From contig NZ_KI928917.1 of NCBI RefSeq assembly GCF_000521215.1, forward strand, positions 15,460-79,459: a stretch of 64,000 nucleotides of DNA. The letters run 5' to 3'. Source of the stretch: Labrenzia sp. DG1229. GTDB lineage: Bacteria > Pseudomonadota > Alphaproteobacteria > Rhizobiales > Stappiaceae. Shown here one piece after another: positions 44,649 to 53,157 of this stretch. The notes beneath the pieces are model-generated. The model saw only the letters and a list, made by a program, of their open reading frames with translations, searched no databases and was not told the DNA's origin. Numbering within the stretch: position 1 is the first letter of the stretch; each line of letters opens with the position of its first letter. A program made the translations under genes and the position numbers.

Positions 44649-45605
44649 ATGAAACTCATTCAGTTGCAATACTTTTGCAGCATCGTTGAACAAGGCGGCT
44701 TCATTGCTGCGTCGCGAGAACTGAATGTCGCTCAGCCAGCGCTGAGCAGACAGGTTTCCGACCTTGAAAACGAGCTTTGTTGCCAGCTGTTGGTTCGCGG
44801 GCCGAGCGGAACCTCGGTGACCGACGCAGGACAGAAGTTCTACAATCACGCACGGGAAATTCTGGAAAAGATCGACACTGCCAGATCGGACATGCAACTG
44901 AAGTCCGAACTGCTTACCGGAGATGTCATAATAGCCCTGCCGGTTGGTCTTGCCGCACAACTTGCAGCCCTCATAGTCCAGCAGGTCGGCCGCCGGTATC
45001 CCGGGATTTCGGTGAAGCTCGAAGACGGTCTTGGATACCAGGCGGGTCAGTCTCTTGAAGCGGGCAAGGCAGACTTCGGTATTCTTGCAAATGTCGGAAA
45101 TCTGCAGAACGTCACATTTGACCCGGTCCTTGAAGAGAATTTGTTCTTCTTCAAAAAACGCGAAGAGCACGAACCCGTCACAACGGACATCGACCTCATA
45201 GACCTGCAGGCGGTCCCGTTGGTCATGCCGAACCGCAAGGTCCACGTCCGGCGCAATCTTGAAAACATGATGATCAAGATCGGTGGACGGCTCAATATCT
45301 GTTACGAACAGCAATCGCTGCTGACGATAAGAAGCATGGTGAAAGCCGGGATCGGTGCCACGGTCATGAATTGGCCGTCGATGTCGGATCTCTGGTTTTC
45401 AGGCGACGTGGATGCCCGCAGGATCTGCAAACCCAGTCTTTCCAGAACGGTGTGCCTTGCTGTTCCCAATTTTCGTCAGCTGTCGAATTCGGCGCAAGTG
45501 ACCTACGAGATCGTCCGCAAGATACTGGCAAGCGAAGTTGCGAACGGGAATTGGAAAAGCGGCAAGATCCTTGAAAATCGCACGCTGAACGCCGACGGAT
45601 TCTAG
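44649..45605 (+). CDS. LysR-family transcriptional regulator, second
   Basis: A 318-residue LysR regulator. Helix-turn-helix: LIQLQYFCSIVEQGGFIAASRELNVAQPALSRQVSDLE-type at residues ~2-42, with the effector domain from about residue 90 (GDVIIALPVGLAAQ). The stretch QYFCSIVEQGGF and the N-terminal MKLIQLQYF resemble the CysB/Cbl- or NAC-like groups. ATG at 44649 is preferred to TTG at 44643. It is divergent from the TctC gene and upstream of the acyl-CoA dehydrogenase operon, so it could control either. Confidence 0.9.
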   Translation: MKLIQLQYFCSIVEQGGFIAASRELNVAQPALSRQVSDLENELCCQLLVRGPSGTSVTDAGQKFYNHAREILEKIDTARSDMQLKSELLTGDVIIALPVGLAAQLAALIVQQVGRRYPGISVKLEDGLGYQAGQSLEAGKADFGILANVGNLQNVTFDPVLEENLFFFKKREEHEPVTTDIDLIDLQAVPLVMPNRKVHVRRNLENMMIKIGGRLNICYEQQSLLTIRSMVKAGIGATVMNWPSMSDLWFSGDVDARRICKPSLSRTVCLAVPNFRQLSNSAQVTYEIVRKILASEVANGNWKSGKILENRTLNADGF

Positions 45606-45743
45606 CGTAATAGCAAGTTTAGATCAGGTGGATCGCCATTTGGAATTGGCGCAGTCGTCAATTTTTGATTAGTTCATCAGACGAAATGTCAATTCATCTC
45701 CGAAACTTCTCGAAACGTCGCATGAATGTATTCAAGATCCGAA

Positions 45744-45758
45744 TGAATTGTAAATCAA
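45744..45758. promoter_or_regulatory. Recurrent 15-mer upstream of the acyl-CoA dehydrogenase operon
   Basis: TGAATTGTAAATCAA, differing at one base from the 15-mer at 36833-36847. It lies 70-85 bases before the acyl-CoA dehydrogenase start in a 223-bp gap with no gene. It may be a shared regulator site. Confidence 0.4.
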
Positions 45759-45828
45759 ATTGGATTAGTGCGCTGCAAAATTCCACCCTAGATTTGCGCC
45801 AAATTTGTCGAATACAGGACATCGCCGC

Positions 45829-46992
45829 ATGGCATTGGAATTCCCCAAATCTCCATGGATGAACGAGGAACTGCTTCTTCTTGAGGATGCGTGCCGGCAG
45901 TTCTACGAACGCGAATGCGTCCCGCATTATGAGGAATGGGAAGCGCGCGGTGATGTCGGCCGGAAAGTATGGGAAAAGGCGGGCCAGATGGGCTTGCTCG
46001 GCGCCGAGGTTCCGGAGGCTTATGGTGGGCCGGGCGGAAACTTCGCGCACGACGCCGTCATCGCCTACCAGGGCAATCTTGCGGGCATCGACGGGTGGGG
46101 CGGAGGCCTGCACAACTCCATCGTGATTCCGTACATCATCGACTACGGCTCCGAAGAACAGAAACAAAATCTGTTGCCGAGACTGGTCAGCGGAGAGCTG
46201 ATTGGCGCAATTGCGATGACCGAGCCCGGAGCTGGATCGGATCTGCAGGCGATCAAGACCAGCGCCGTCAAGGACGGCAACCACTACAGGATTTCAGGAT
46301 CCAAGACCTTCATTACGAACGGGGCCCTTGCAAATCTTGTTATTGTCGTTGCGAAAACCGACCCGAGAACGGGCGGCAGGGGAATATCGCTGTTCCTGGT
46401 GGAGACTGACACTGTTGAAGGTTTCAGGCGCGGCCGCAACCTGGACAAGCTCGGAATGAAGTCCAACGACACATCCGAAATGTTTTTCGACGACATGCGG
46501 GTTCCTGCATCCGCACTCCTGGGAAGCGAAGAGGGTCAGGGGTTTGTGCAGATGATGCAGCAACTGCCTCAGGAGCGTCTTCTCATCGGCGTTTATGCGG
46601 TCGCCCGAATGGAGCGCGCGCTCCGTTTGACACTGGATTACGTGTCGGAAAGGTCTGCTTTCGGCAGAAAGATTTCTGAATTTCAGAACACCGAATTCGT
46701 TCTTGCGGAATGTGCGTCCGAGGCGACGGTTGCCAAGGTCTTCCTGGATCATTGCATTTCGGAACACCTGGAATGCCGGCTGACGACCGAAAAAGCATCG
46801 ATGGCCAAATTCTGGCTGACCGATCTTCAAGCGAGGATCATCGACAGATGTCTCCAGCTTTTCGGTGGTTACGGTGTGATGAGCGAATATCCGATCGAGC
46901 GCATGTATCGCGACAACAGGATTGAACGCATCTACGCCGGGACCAACGAAATCATGAAAGTCGTGATCGCCCGTGGACTTTTCAGGGACTGA
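45829..46992 (+). CDS. Acyl-CoA dehydrogenase
   Basis: A 387-residue acyl-CoA dehydrogenase. FAD/substrate stretches: IGAIAMTEPGAGSDLQAIKT, FITNGALANLVIVVAKTD, RSAFGRKISEFQ and QLFGGYGVMSEYPIERMYRD. The MCAD-position catalytic Glu (IYEGT) is Ala here (IYAGTNEIMK), as in long-chain and isovaleryl-type enzymes whose base lies on an earlier helix; the Glu in VARMERAL is the candidate. It is much shorter than the ~600-residue DmdC. It introduces a 2,3-double bond into an acyl-CoA. First gene of the plus-strand block, 3 bp before the crotonase. Confidence 0.92.
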   Translation: MALEFPKSPWMNEELLLLEDACRQFYERECVPHYEEWEARGDVGRKVWEKAGQMGLLGAEVPEAYGGPGGNFAHDAVIAYQGNLAGIDGWGGGLHNSIVIPYIIDYGSEEQKQNLLPRLVSGELIGAIAMTEPGAGSDLQAIKTSAVKDGNHYRISGSKTFITNGALANLVIVVAKTDPRTGGRGISLFLVETDTVEGFRRGRNLDKLGMKSNDTSEMFFDDMRVPASALLGSEEGQGFVQMMQQLPQERLLIGVYAVARMERALRLTLDYVSERSAFGRKISEFQNTEFVLAECASEATVAKVFLDHCISEHLECRLTTEKASMAKFWLTDLQARIIDRCLQLFGGYGVMSEYPIERMYRDNRIERIYAGTNEIMKVVIARGLFRD

Positions 46993-46995
46993 GAA

Positions 46996-47790
46996 ATGTC
47001 TGGAGAACACATTCTGTTCGAAACGCGGGTCGGCAGCCTTGCCCGCCTGACGCTCAACCGGCCGGCAGCGCGAAACAGCCTGTCGGTCGCGATGCTCGAG
47101 CAATTGCATGATGCAATACTGCGTCTTGGAGAGACGCCGGAGGTTCACGTCATCATCCTGTCCGGGACCGGGCCTGCATTTTGTGCCGGCCACGATCTCA
47201 GGGAACTTACTGCCGCGCGTCAGCAGCCGGACAAGGGGCAGTCCTTTTTTCAGGAAACGATGAGCAAGTGTTCGCAATTGATGACGGCAGTTGCCCATTG
47301 TCCCAAACCCGTAATTGCACAGGTGCATGGCATCGCGACAGCCGCCGGAGCACAACTGGTGGCCAGTTGCGATCTCGCGGTCGCGGAACGGGGAGCCCGA
47401 TTTGCGACCCCCGGCGTCAATATCGGGTTGTTCTGCTCGACACCCATGGTGGCGCTGTCTCGCAATGTCTCGCGCAAGGCAGCAATGGAGCTTCTGTTGA
47501 CTGGTGAAATGATCGAGGCGGACGAGGCAAGACGCATCGGCCTGATAAACCGGATTGCCGAAACCGGGGCGCTCGAAAAGGTAACGGAGGACCTGGCTGC
47601 CCAGATTGCCTCGAAAGCACCTGCCACGCTTCGGATCGGCAAGGAGGCATTTTATCGCCAAATTGAAATGCCGCTCACCGAGGCCTACAGTTTTGCATCG
47701 CAAGTGATGACGGCCAACATGATGCAACCGGATGCCGAAGAGGGGATTTCGGCTTTTCTGGAAAAACGCGAAGCGAACTGGCAGCGTTAG
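46996..47790 (+). CDS. Enoyl-CoA hydratase/isomerase family protein (ECHDC3-like, lacks both catalytic Glu)
   Basis: A 264-residue crotonase. The oxyanion-hole stretch is GTGPAFCAGHDLREL near residue 65 and the CoA fold is complete. In crotonase the two catalytic glutamates lie in FAQPEI and GGT regions; here the segment reads FATPGVNIGLFCSTPMVAL, with Gly and no Glu at those places. The same pattern is known in the eukaryotic ECHDC3 group. It may therefore not be a simple hydratase. In this operon it follows the acyl-CoA dehydrogenase and precedes the thiol oxidase. Confidence 0.9.
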   Translation: MSGEHILFETRVGSLARLTLNRPAARNSLSVAMLEQLHDAILRLGETPEVHVIILSGTGPAFCAGHDLRELTAARQQPDKGQSFFQETMSKCSQLMTAVAHCPKPVIAQVHGIATAAGAQLVASCDLAVAERGARFATPGVNIGLFCSTPMVALSRNVSRKAAMELLLTGEMIEADEARRIGLINRIAETGALEKVTEDLAAQIASKAPATLRIGKEAFYRQIEMPLTEAYSFASQVMTANMMQPDAEEGISAFLEKREANWQR

Positions 47791-47835
47791 TGAATGACGC
47801 GGACCATCATAACAATTGGCGGGAGTAATTGACGA

Positions 47836-49191
47836 ATGGCGAAAGCATGTTGCGGACCAGGCTATGCGAGTCCAGCTGAAGCGATGCAGGCCCCACGTGA
47901 AAAACTTCTCTATACGATCGCGATTTACACCGGCACCGGCATCCAGAAACCGGACTATCTGTGTACGATCGACGCCGACCCCGAGAGTCCGACCTATTCG
48001 CAGGTGATCAGCCGGCTGGAGATGCCCGGCATTGGCGATGAGTTGCATCATATGGGTTGGAACGCCTGCTCTTCGTGCCACGACGATGAAAACATGGAAC
48101 GCAAGTATCTGATCGTGCCCGGTGTCCGTTCAACAAATCTGCACATCATTGACTGCGCCACGGATCCGCGCAATCCGACCCTCTTCAAGGTTATCGAAGG
48201 GTCCGAGATCAAAGCCAGGACCAATCTGTCAGCGCCTCACACCGTGCACTGCCTCGGATCTGAAATCATAATCTCGATGTTGGGAGATGCCCAGGGCAAT
48301 GCACCTGGTGGATATCTTCATCTGGACAAGGAATTCAACATCATCGGCCGGTGGGAAAACTCCATGGGCGAGATCAAGTTCGGTTACGATTTCTGGTACC
48401 AGCCTCGGCACAATGTGATGGTTTCATCCGAATGGGCCGCCCCCAACACCTTCATGCCGGGCTTTGATCTGGAGGAGGTCGGACATCTCAAGTATGGCCG
48501 CGAATTGCATTTCTGGGACTTCGAGAAGAAGGAACCCAGGCAAACCATGTATCTCGGGGAAGACGGTCTCATTCCTCTTGAAGTTCGCTTTCACCACAAT
48601 CCCGACAGCAGCCATGGTTTCGTCGGCGCCGCCCTGTCCGCCAACATCATCCACTGGTGGAAAGACACTGCCGGAGAATGGCAGTGGGAAAAAATCGTCG
48701 ACGTTGACAATGAGCCGCATCCGGACTGGCCGATCCCGATCCCGGGCGTAATCTCGGTCATTCTTCTATCCATGGACGACAGGTTTCTCTACCTGTGCAA
48801 CTGGCTCCATGGAGACATAAGGCAATATGACATTTCCGATCCGCATAAGCCGGTGTTGACAGGACAGGTCTGGATGGGTGGATTGCTTGGAAAAGCTCCG
48901 GAAGTCAACGGCGTCAAGGTAACCGGTGGTCCGCAGATGATCCAACTCAGTCTGGACGGGAAACGGCTTTTTGTGACCACATCCCTCTTTTCGACCTGGG
49001 ACAACCAGTTCTACCCGGAGATACGGACCAATGGCGGTTGCATGCTGATGGTCAATTGCGACACGGAAAACGGAGGGATGGAAATCGATCCGGACTTTGT
49101 CGTCGACTTCGGCAAGGAACCGAATGGCCCGAGCCGGTGTCATGAAACCCGCTATCCGGGCGGCGACTGTACGAGCGACATCTGGATATGA
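47836..49191 (+). CDS. SELENBP1/SBP56-family protein, probable methanethiol oxidase
   Basis: A 451-residue SBP56 protein of full length. CGPGYASPAEAM, GIGDELHHMGWNACSSC, GYDFWYQPRHNVM, SNWLHGDIRQYDISDP-type NWLHGDIRQYDIS and the C-terminal RYPGGDCTSDIWI match the eukaryotic-type family closely. Metal-site His and the CSSC cysteines are conserved. Bacterial MtoX and human SELENBP1 oxidise methanethiol to formaldehyde, sulfide and peroxide. This protein has no signal peptide, unlike the periplasmic Hyphomicrobium enzyme. Its stop overlaps the ferredoxin start (ATGA). Confidence 0.92.
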   Translation: MAKACCGPGYASPAEAMQAPREKLLYTIAIYTGTGIQKPDYLCTIDADPESPTYSQVISRLEMPGIGDELHHMGWNACSSCHDDENMERKYLIVPGVRSTNLHIIDCATDPRNPTLFKVIEGSEIKARTNLSAPHTVHCLGSEIIISMLGDAQGNAPGGYLHLDKEFNIIGRWENSMGEIKFGYDFWYQPRHNVMVSSEWAAPNTFMPGFDLEEVGHLKYGRELHFWDFEKKEPRQTMYLGEDGLIPLEVRFHHNPDSSHGFVGAALSANIIHWWKDTAGEWQWEKIVDVDNEPHPDWPIPIPGVISVILLSMDDRFLYLCNWLHGDIRQYDISDPHKPVLTGQVWMGGLLGKAPEVNGVKVTGGPQMIQLSLDGKRLFVTTSLFSTWDNQFYPEIRTNGGCMLMVNCDTENGGMEIDPDFVVDFGKEPNGPSRCHETRYPGGDCTSDIWI

Positions 49192-49559
49192 CCAAGGTCA
49201 CCGTCACTCTGGCCAACAGGCAAGACCAGACATTTGAGGTCGATCCTCGCAAAACTCTGTTGGCATCCTTGAGCGAGCAAGGCGTCGATCTGCCTTATGG
49301 CTGCAAGTACGGCGGATGCATCACCTGCGCTGCCAGACTGATGAGCGGTTCGGTCAATCAATCGGCACAGGTCGCATTGAACAACCGGCAGATAAGCGAC
49401 GGATACATCATCTTGTGTGTTGCGCGACCGCTGAGCGACTGTTGCCTCGAGATAGGCGTCGACAGTCATGGCAAACTTTATCGCAATCCCTTCCTCGACC
49501 CGTTGGCTGATCATGAATTGAAGGCAGACATTGCGGCGCCTACGAAGGAAAACACATGA
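49188..49559 (+). CDS. 2Fe-2S ferredoxin (plant-type)
   Basis: A 123-residue ferredoxin. The cluster Cys lie in YGCKYGGCITCAA (C-x4-C-x2-C pattern, about residues 39-47) with the fourth in IILCVARPL near residue 77. Plant-type, oxygenase-linked fold. It overlaps both the SELENBP1-like gene and the CoA-binding gene by ATGA, so the three are translated together. It may carry electrons for the thiol oxidation or for another redox step in the operon (inference). Confidence 0.92.
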   Translation: MTKVTVTLANRQDQTFEVDPRKTLLASLSEQGVDLPYGCKYGGCITCAARLMSGSVNQSAQVALNNRQISDGYIILCVARPLSDCCLEIGVDSHGKLYRNPFLDPLADHELKADIAAPTKENT

Positions 49560-50005
49560 ATCACGAAGAACCCTACACAGAAGCCTACCTTCAGGGGATT
49601 CTGAAATCCGTCAAGACGATCGCCATGGTTGGTGCGAGTCCGGACAAGACCAAGTTCAGCTATGGCGTTTTGAGGGTTTTGCATGAAACCGGATATGACA
49701 TGATCCCGGTGAACCCGCGCGCCGGCCTCACGGAAATCCGGGGCATTCGTGTCTACCCGACACTCCAGTCGATTGATCGTCCTGTCGATATGGTCGAAGT
49801 GTTCCGGCGTTCGGAAGACCTTTTGGGCATTGCACGTGATGCCGTCGCCATTGGTGCGAAAGTCCTCTGGGGCCAGATTGGTGTCCGCGACGACGAGGCC
49901 GCCAGGCTGGCGGAAGAAGCCGGATTGAAGGTGGTGATGAACCGTTGCCCCAAGATCGAACTGTTCCGCCCGTTCTGGAAGCCGAAACTCCACCTTTCGA
50001 TTTGA
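49556..50005 (+). CDS. CoA-binding domain protein (YccU family)
   Basis: A 149-residue protein. VKTIAMVGASPDKTKFSYGV is the CoA/nucleotide-binding N-terminus, then VNPRAG and the family C-terminus NRCPKIELFRPF. YccU-type proteins bind CoA; their reaction is unknown. It is coupled to the ferredoxin (ATGA) and precedes a hairpin in a 172-bp gap, so it may end the first transcript unit or be followed by reduced expression. Confidence 0.9.
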   Translation: MNHEEPYTEAYLQGILKSVKTIAMVGASPDKTKFSYGVLRVLHETGYDMIPVNPRAGLTEIRGIRVYPTLQSIDRPVDMVEVFRRSEDLLGIARDAVAIGAKVLWGQIGVRDDEAARLAEEAGLKVVMNRCPKIELFRPFWKPKLHLSI

Positions 50006-50102
50006 ACAATGAGAACGAAGACGGTTGGACTTCATGGCATTGCCAGGGTGGGCACACCTGCTGCTGTCCCGGTGTCGCACCGACCCGGCTGACCTGTTCA
50101 AA

Positions 50103-50126
50103 CGGTTGAAGACGCTTCTTCAACCG
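50103..50126 (+). terminator. Hairpin, possible terminator or processing site
   Basis: CGGTTGAAGA (50103-50112) pairs perfectly with TCTTCAACCG (50117-50126) round a 4-base loop. It lies between the CoA-binding gene and the rhodanese gene. No T-run follows directly, so termination is doubtful; it may be an attenuation or RNA-stability element. Confidence 0.45.
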
Positions 50127-50177
50127 CAGTCATAAAAATTTCGAACACTGCATGTCTGCACGAAGGAGACCAGCGCG

Positions 50178-50576
50178 ATGGCCCAGTCGATTACCGTCGG
50201 GATCGAGCACCTGCTCGATGAGGCCCGGAAGGAGATTATGACCCTGCCAATTGATGAAGCTGTCCGGCTTTCAGAGAGGGATGATCACGTCTTCGTCGAT
50301 TTGCGGGACATTCGCGAGATCAATCGGACCGGCAAGGTCCCAGGCTCATTTTCCTGTCCGCGCGGCATGCTGGAATTCTGGATCGATCCTGAAAGCCCGT
50401 ATCACAAGGAGATTTTCAATCAGGACAAAACATACGTCTTCTACTGCGCAAGCGGCTGGCGATCGGCGCTGAGCGCGAAAACAGCAATGACGATGGGCCT
50501 GTCCCCGGTTGCACATGTTGACGGCGGATTCACTGCCTGGATAGCCGCGAATGGGCCGATTGAAACCAAAGACTGA
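50178..50576 (+). CDS. Rhodanese-like sulfurtransferase
   Basis: A 132-residue single-domain rhodanese. The active-site loop is CASGWRS with Cys near residue 93, preceded by YVFY. The N-terminal part holds DDHVFVDLRDIREI and the C-terminal VDGGFTAWI. It moves sulfane sulfur to cyanide or thiol acceptors, which suits handling of sulfide or persulfide made by methanethiol oxidation (inference). Overlaps nothing; 62 bp before the thiolase start chosen here. Confidence 0.92.
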   Translation: MAQSITVGIEHLLDEARKEIMTLPIDEAVRLSERDDHVFVDLRDIREINRTGKVPGSFSCPRGMLEFWIDPESPYHKEIFNQDKTYVFYCASGWRSALSAKTAMTMGLSPVAHVDGGFTAWIAANGPIETKD

Positions 50577-50637
50577 TATCAGTCCGACCGGCGAGCCGGC
50601 GGCAAACAACTCAATTTCACCTTCAGAGGGACTTATC

Positions 50638-51831
50638 GTGCTCGAAAACGTCGTCATAGCATCCGGCGTTCGCACTGCCATTGGCAGCTTCGGAGGCGCC
50701 CTGGCAGGGACAACACCTTGCGATCTTGCGCAGGCCGTTGCTGCAGAGGCAATCAGCCGTGCGGGAATATCACCAAGTGCGGTTCAGCAGGCCGTTTTCG
50801 GCAATGTCATCCATACAGAACCGCGGGATATGTATCTTGCGCGCGTTGCTTCAATCGGTGCAGGCATGCCGGTTACGTCCCCTGCTCTCACGCTGAACCG
50901 TTTGTGCGGCAGCGGGTTGCAGGCCGTTGTGACGGCAGCAGAAGCAATTGCGCTCGGCAACGCCGAAGTAGCGCTCGCAGGTGGCGCTGAAAACATGAGC
51001 CGTGCCGGGCACCTGATCAGCCCGTCCCGCTTTGGACAAAAAATGGGAGACATCTCGGCAACCGACATGATGGTTGGGGCGTTGTCGGATCCGTTCGGCA
51101 ACGGGCACATGGGCGTCACAGCGGAGAACATTGCCGTCGGCGAAAGAATTGACAGAGACACCCAGGATGCACTCGCGCTGCGCAGCCACAAACGGGCCGC
51201 CGCAGCGATAGAGGCAGGACATTTTAAAGATCAGATATTGCCTTTCGCTGTGAAAAGGGGCCGAAAGGAAACTGTCTTTGAAATCGACGAACACGTCAGA
51301 TCCGATATTTCGGCGGAAGACCTCCGGAACCTTCGACCCGCGTTCGCGCGCGAAGGCAGCGTGACAGCTGGCAACGCATCCGGCATCAATGATGGTGCCG
51401 CCGCCCTGGTGCTCGCGTCTCGCGAAGCGTCCGACAGGTTCGAACTGCCGCAACTTGCCTTCATCCGGTCCGCTGCGCTTGGCGGCGTGGCACCCGAGGT
51501 GATGGGTCTTGGGCCGGTGCCTGCCGTAACAGAGGCGCTCGACCGCGCCGGTCTGGGCATCGGCGACCTGTCGGTAATCGAATCCAACGAAGCCTTCGCG
51601 GCGCAGGCCTGTGCAGTGGCCGAAAAACTCGGTTTTCCGGAAGAAATCACGAACCCGAATGGCGGAGCGATCGCGTTGGGACATCCGGTTGGCGCTTCCG
51701 GTGCAGTCATTCTGATCAAACTTGTCTTCGAGCTGCGTCGGACCGCTGGCCGCTTCGGTCTTGCGACGATGTGCATCGGCGGAGGTCAGGGCATTGCCGT
51801 AATTGTTGAAAACGCGGAGCACACAGCATGA
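50638..51831 (+). CDS. Acetyl-CoA acetyltransferase/thiolase
   Basis: About 397 residues. Catalytic Cys in TLNRLCGSGLQAVV (residue ~90), His in NGGAIALGHPVGASG, and second Cys in TMCIGGGQGIA. I choose GTG at 50638, preceded by GAGGGA at seven bases, since the longer upstream frame runs into the rhodanese gene and adds unlike residues. It cleaves a 3-oxoacyl-CoA with CoA to acetyl-CoA. Overlaps the hydroxyacyl-CoA dehydrogenase by ATGA. Confidence 0.92.
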   Translation: MLENVVIASGVRTAIGSFGGALAGTTPCDLAQAVAAEAISRAGISPSAVQQAVFGNVIHTEPRDMYLARVASIGAGMPVTSPALTLNRLCGSGLQAVVTAAEAIALGNAEVALAGGAENMSRAGHLISPSRFGQKMGDISATDMMVGALSDPFGNGHMGVTAENIAVGERIDRDTQDALALRSHKRAAAAIEAGHFKDQILPFAVKRGRKETVFEIDEHVRSDISAEDLRNLRPAFAREGSVTAGNASGINDGAAALVLASREASDRFELPQLAFIRSAALGGVAPEVMGLGPVPAVTEALDRAGLGIGDLSVIESNEAFAAQACAVAEKLGFPEEITNPNGGAIALGHPVGASGAVILIKLVFELRRTAGRFGLATMCIGGGQGIAVIVENAEHTA

Positions 51832-52877
51832 CGAAAATCGAAACCGTTGCGGTTGTTGGTGCCGGAACCATGGGAACGGGTATTGCACTCTCAGCTCTGC
51901 GTACCGGGTTGAACGTTGTTCTCGTCGACGCATCCGCCCCTGCATTGGAACGGTCTCTTACGAAAATGAAAAGATTCTTTTCGCGACAGGTCGAAAAGGA
52001 AAAGATGAGTTCAGATGAGGCATCGCTTGCCCAGGAACGTTGTTTGTTTGCTGAAAACCTGGAAGACGTCAGCAAGGCCGAACTCTGCATTGAAGCGGTC
52101 TTTGAGGATCTCGCGTTGAAGCGGCAGATTTTCAAGGACCTTGAAAAGGTTGTTGGTCCCGACACCACGCTTGCGACAAATACCAGCGCATTGAAGGTGA
52201 GTGAAATCGGAGCCGGTCTCGCGGCTCCGGAGCGTCTCTGCGGCATGCATTTCTTTAGCCCTGCCGAGATCAATCCCGTTGTGGAGGTCGTGCGCGGGGA
52301 CAAGACAACGGACACGACGATACTTGCCGTTCTCGATTATCTGAAATCCGCCGGCAAGGAACCGATTGAGTGCCGTGACCACGCCGGGTTTGCGCTCAAC
52401 CGTTTCTTTTGCCCCTACACCAACGAAGCAGCCCGTTGCGTTGACGACGGCCTTGGAACCCCGGCCCAGATCGACGAAATCGCCATACAGGTGTTCGGTG
52501 TTGGCATTGGACCGTTTGCGGTCATGAACATCGTCAAACCGCGGATAAATCTTGCTGCGGTTCGCAACCTCGCCGAACTGGGAGAGTTTTACGCACCCGC
52601 AGACAGCTTGCAAAGATTGGGTGATGCCGACGGATACTGGGATATGGGCGCCGCAAACGCACCACTGGACGAAAATACGGTCAGGCGAATTGGAGATCGT
52701 TTGAAAGGCGCGGTTTTTCTGGCCGTGCTCGAAGAGCTGGAGGAGCGGGTTGCCACCCCTGAAGCCATAGACAATGGCGCTCGCAAGGCATTCACGTTCG
52801 CAAGGGGCCCGGTTGAATTCATGCATCTCTCCGGCGAGCAGGAGGTCCACAGGCTCGTCGAGATGGTCAAGCCATGA
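51828..52877 (+). CDS. 3-Hydroxyacyl-CoA dehydrogenase
   Basis: A 349-residue NAD-dependent enzyme. NAD motif VAVVGAGTMGTGIALSA at residues ~7-23, catalytic His in GMHFFSPAEINPVVEVV near residue 140, and the Asn in FALNRFF. C-terminal helical domains follow with a second copy-like stretch VFGVGIGPFAVMN. With the dehydrogenase, crotonase and thiolase it completes a beta-oxidation cycle. No acyl-CoA ligase is in the window. Confidence 0.92.
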   Translation: MTKIETVAVVGAGTMGTGIALSALRTGLNVVLVDASAPALERSLTKMKRFFSRQVEKEKMSSDEASLAQERCLFAENLEDVSKAELCIEAVFEDLALKRQIFKDLEKVVGPDTTLATNTSALKVSEIGAGLAAPERLCGMHFFSPAEINPVVEVVRGDKTTDTTILAVLDYLKSAGKEPIECRDHAGFALNRFFCPYTNEAARCVDDGLGTPAQIDEIAIQVFGVGIGPFAVMNIVKPRINLAAVRNLAELGEFYAPADSLQRLGDADGYWDMGAANAPLDENTVRRIGDRLKGAVFLAVLEELEERVATPEAIDNGARKAFTFARGPVEFMHLSGEQEVHRLVEMVKP

Positions 52878-53157
52878 TCTTGCCGTCAGGGAGCCCCTTG
52901 TGGGCCTCTGTCCGCCGATCAATTCGGCAACTTCCCGGCATATTTCCTGGTGTCGGAGCTGCAATCTTCAATCAGGACCGGGCGGAACAACACATAGCAA
53001 AACCGAATGAGTTTTACTGATGATTCTATTCGCTAAATGAGTGACGACGGATTTACCCTGTCTGGGATACCCGGACTGCGAGCGGTGAATTGCCGAAGGC
53101 CGAAACTGCAAACCCAAGGGAAAAGCTGGAACGGGTACTGATGTCAGGGAGGACACC

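Noticed and set aside
45829-47790. DmdC/DmdD of the DMSP demethylation pathway
   Set aside because: The dehydrogenase is about 387 residues, not ~600, and the crotonase lacks the glutamates DmdD uses. Only the general reaction order is similar.
46294-48081. A 595-codon open frame on the minus strand opposite the acyl-CoA dehydrogenase and crotonase
   Set aside because: No recognisable domain; the plus-strand genes are well-conserved enzymes.
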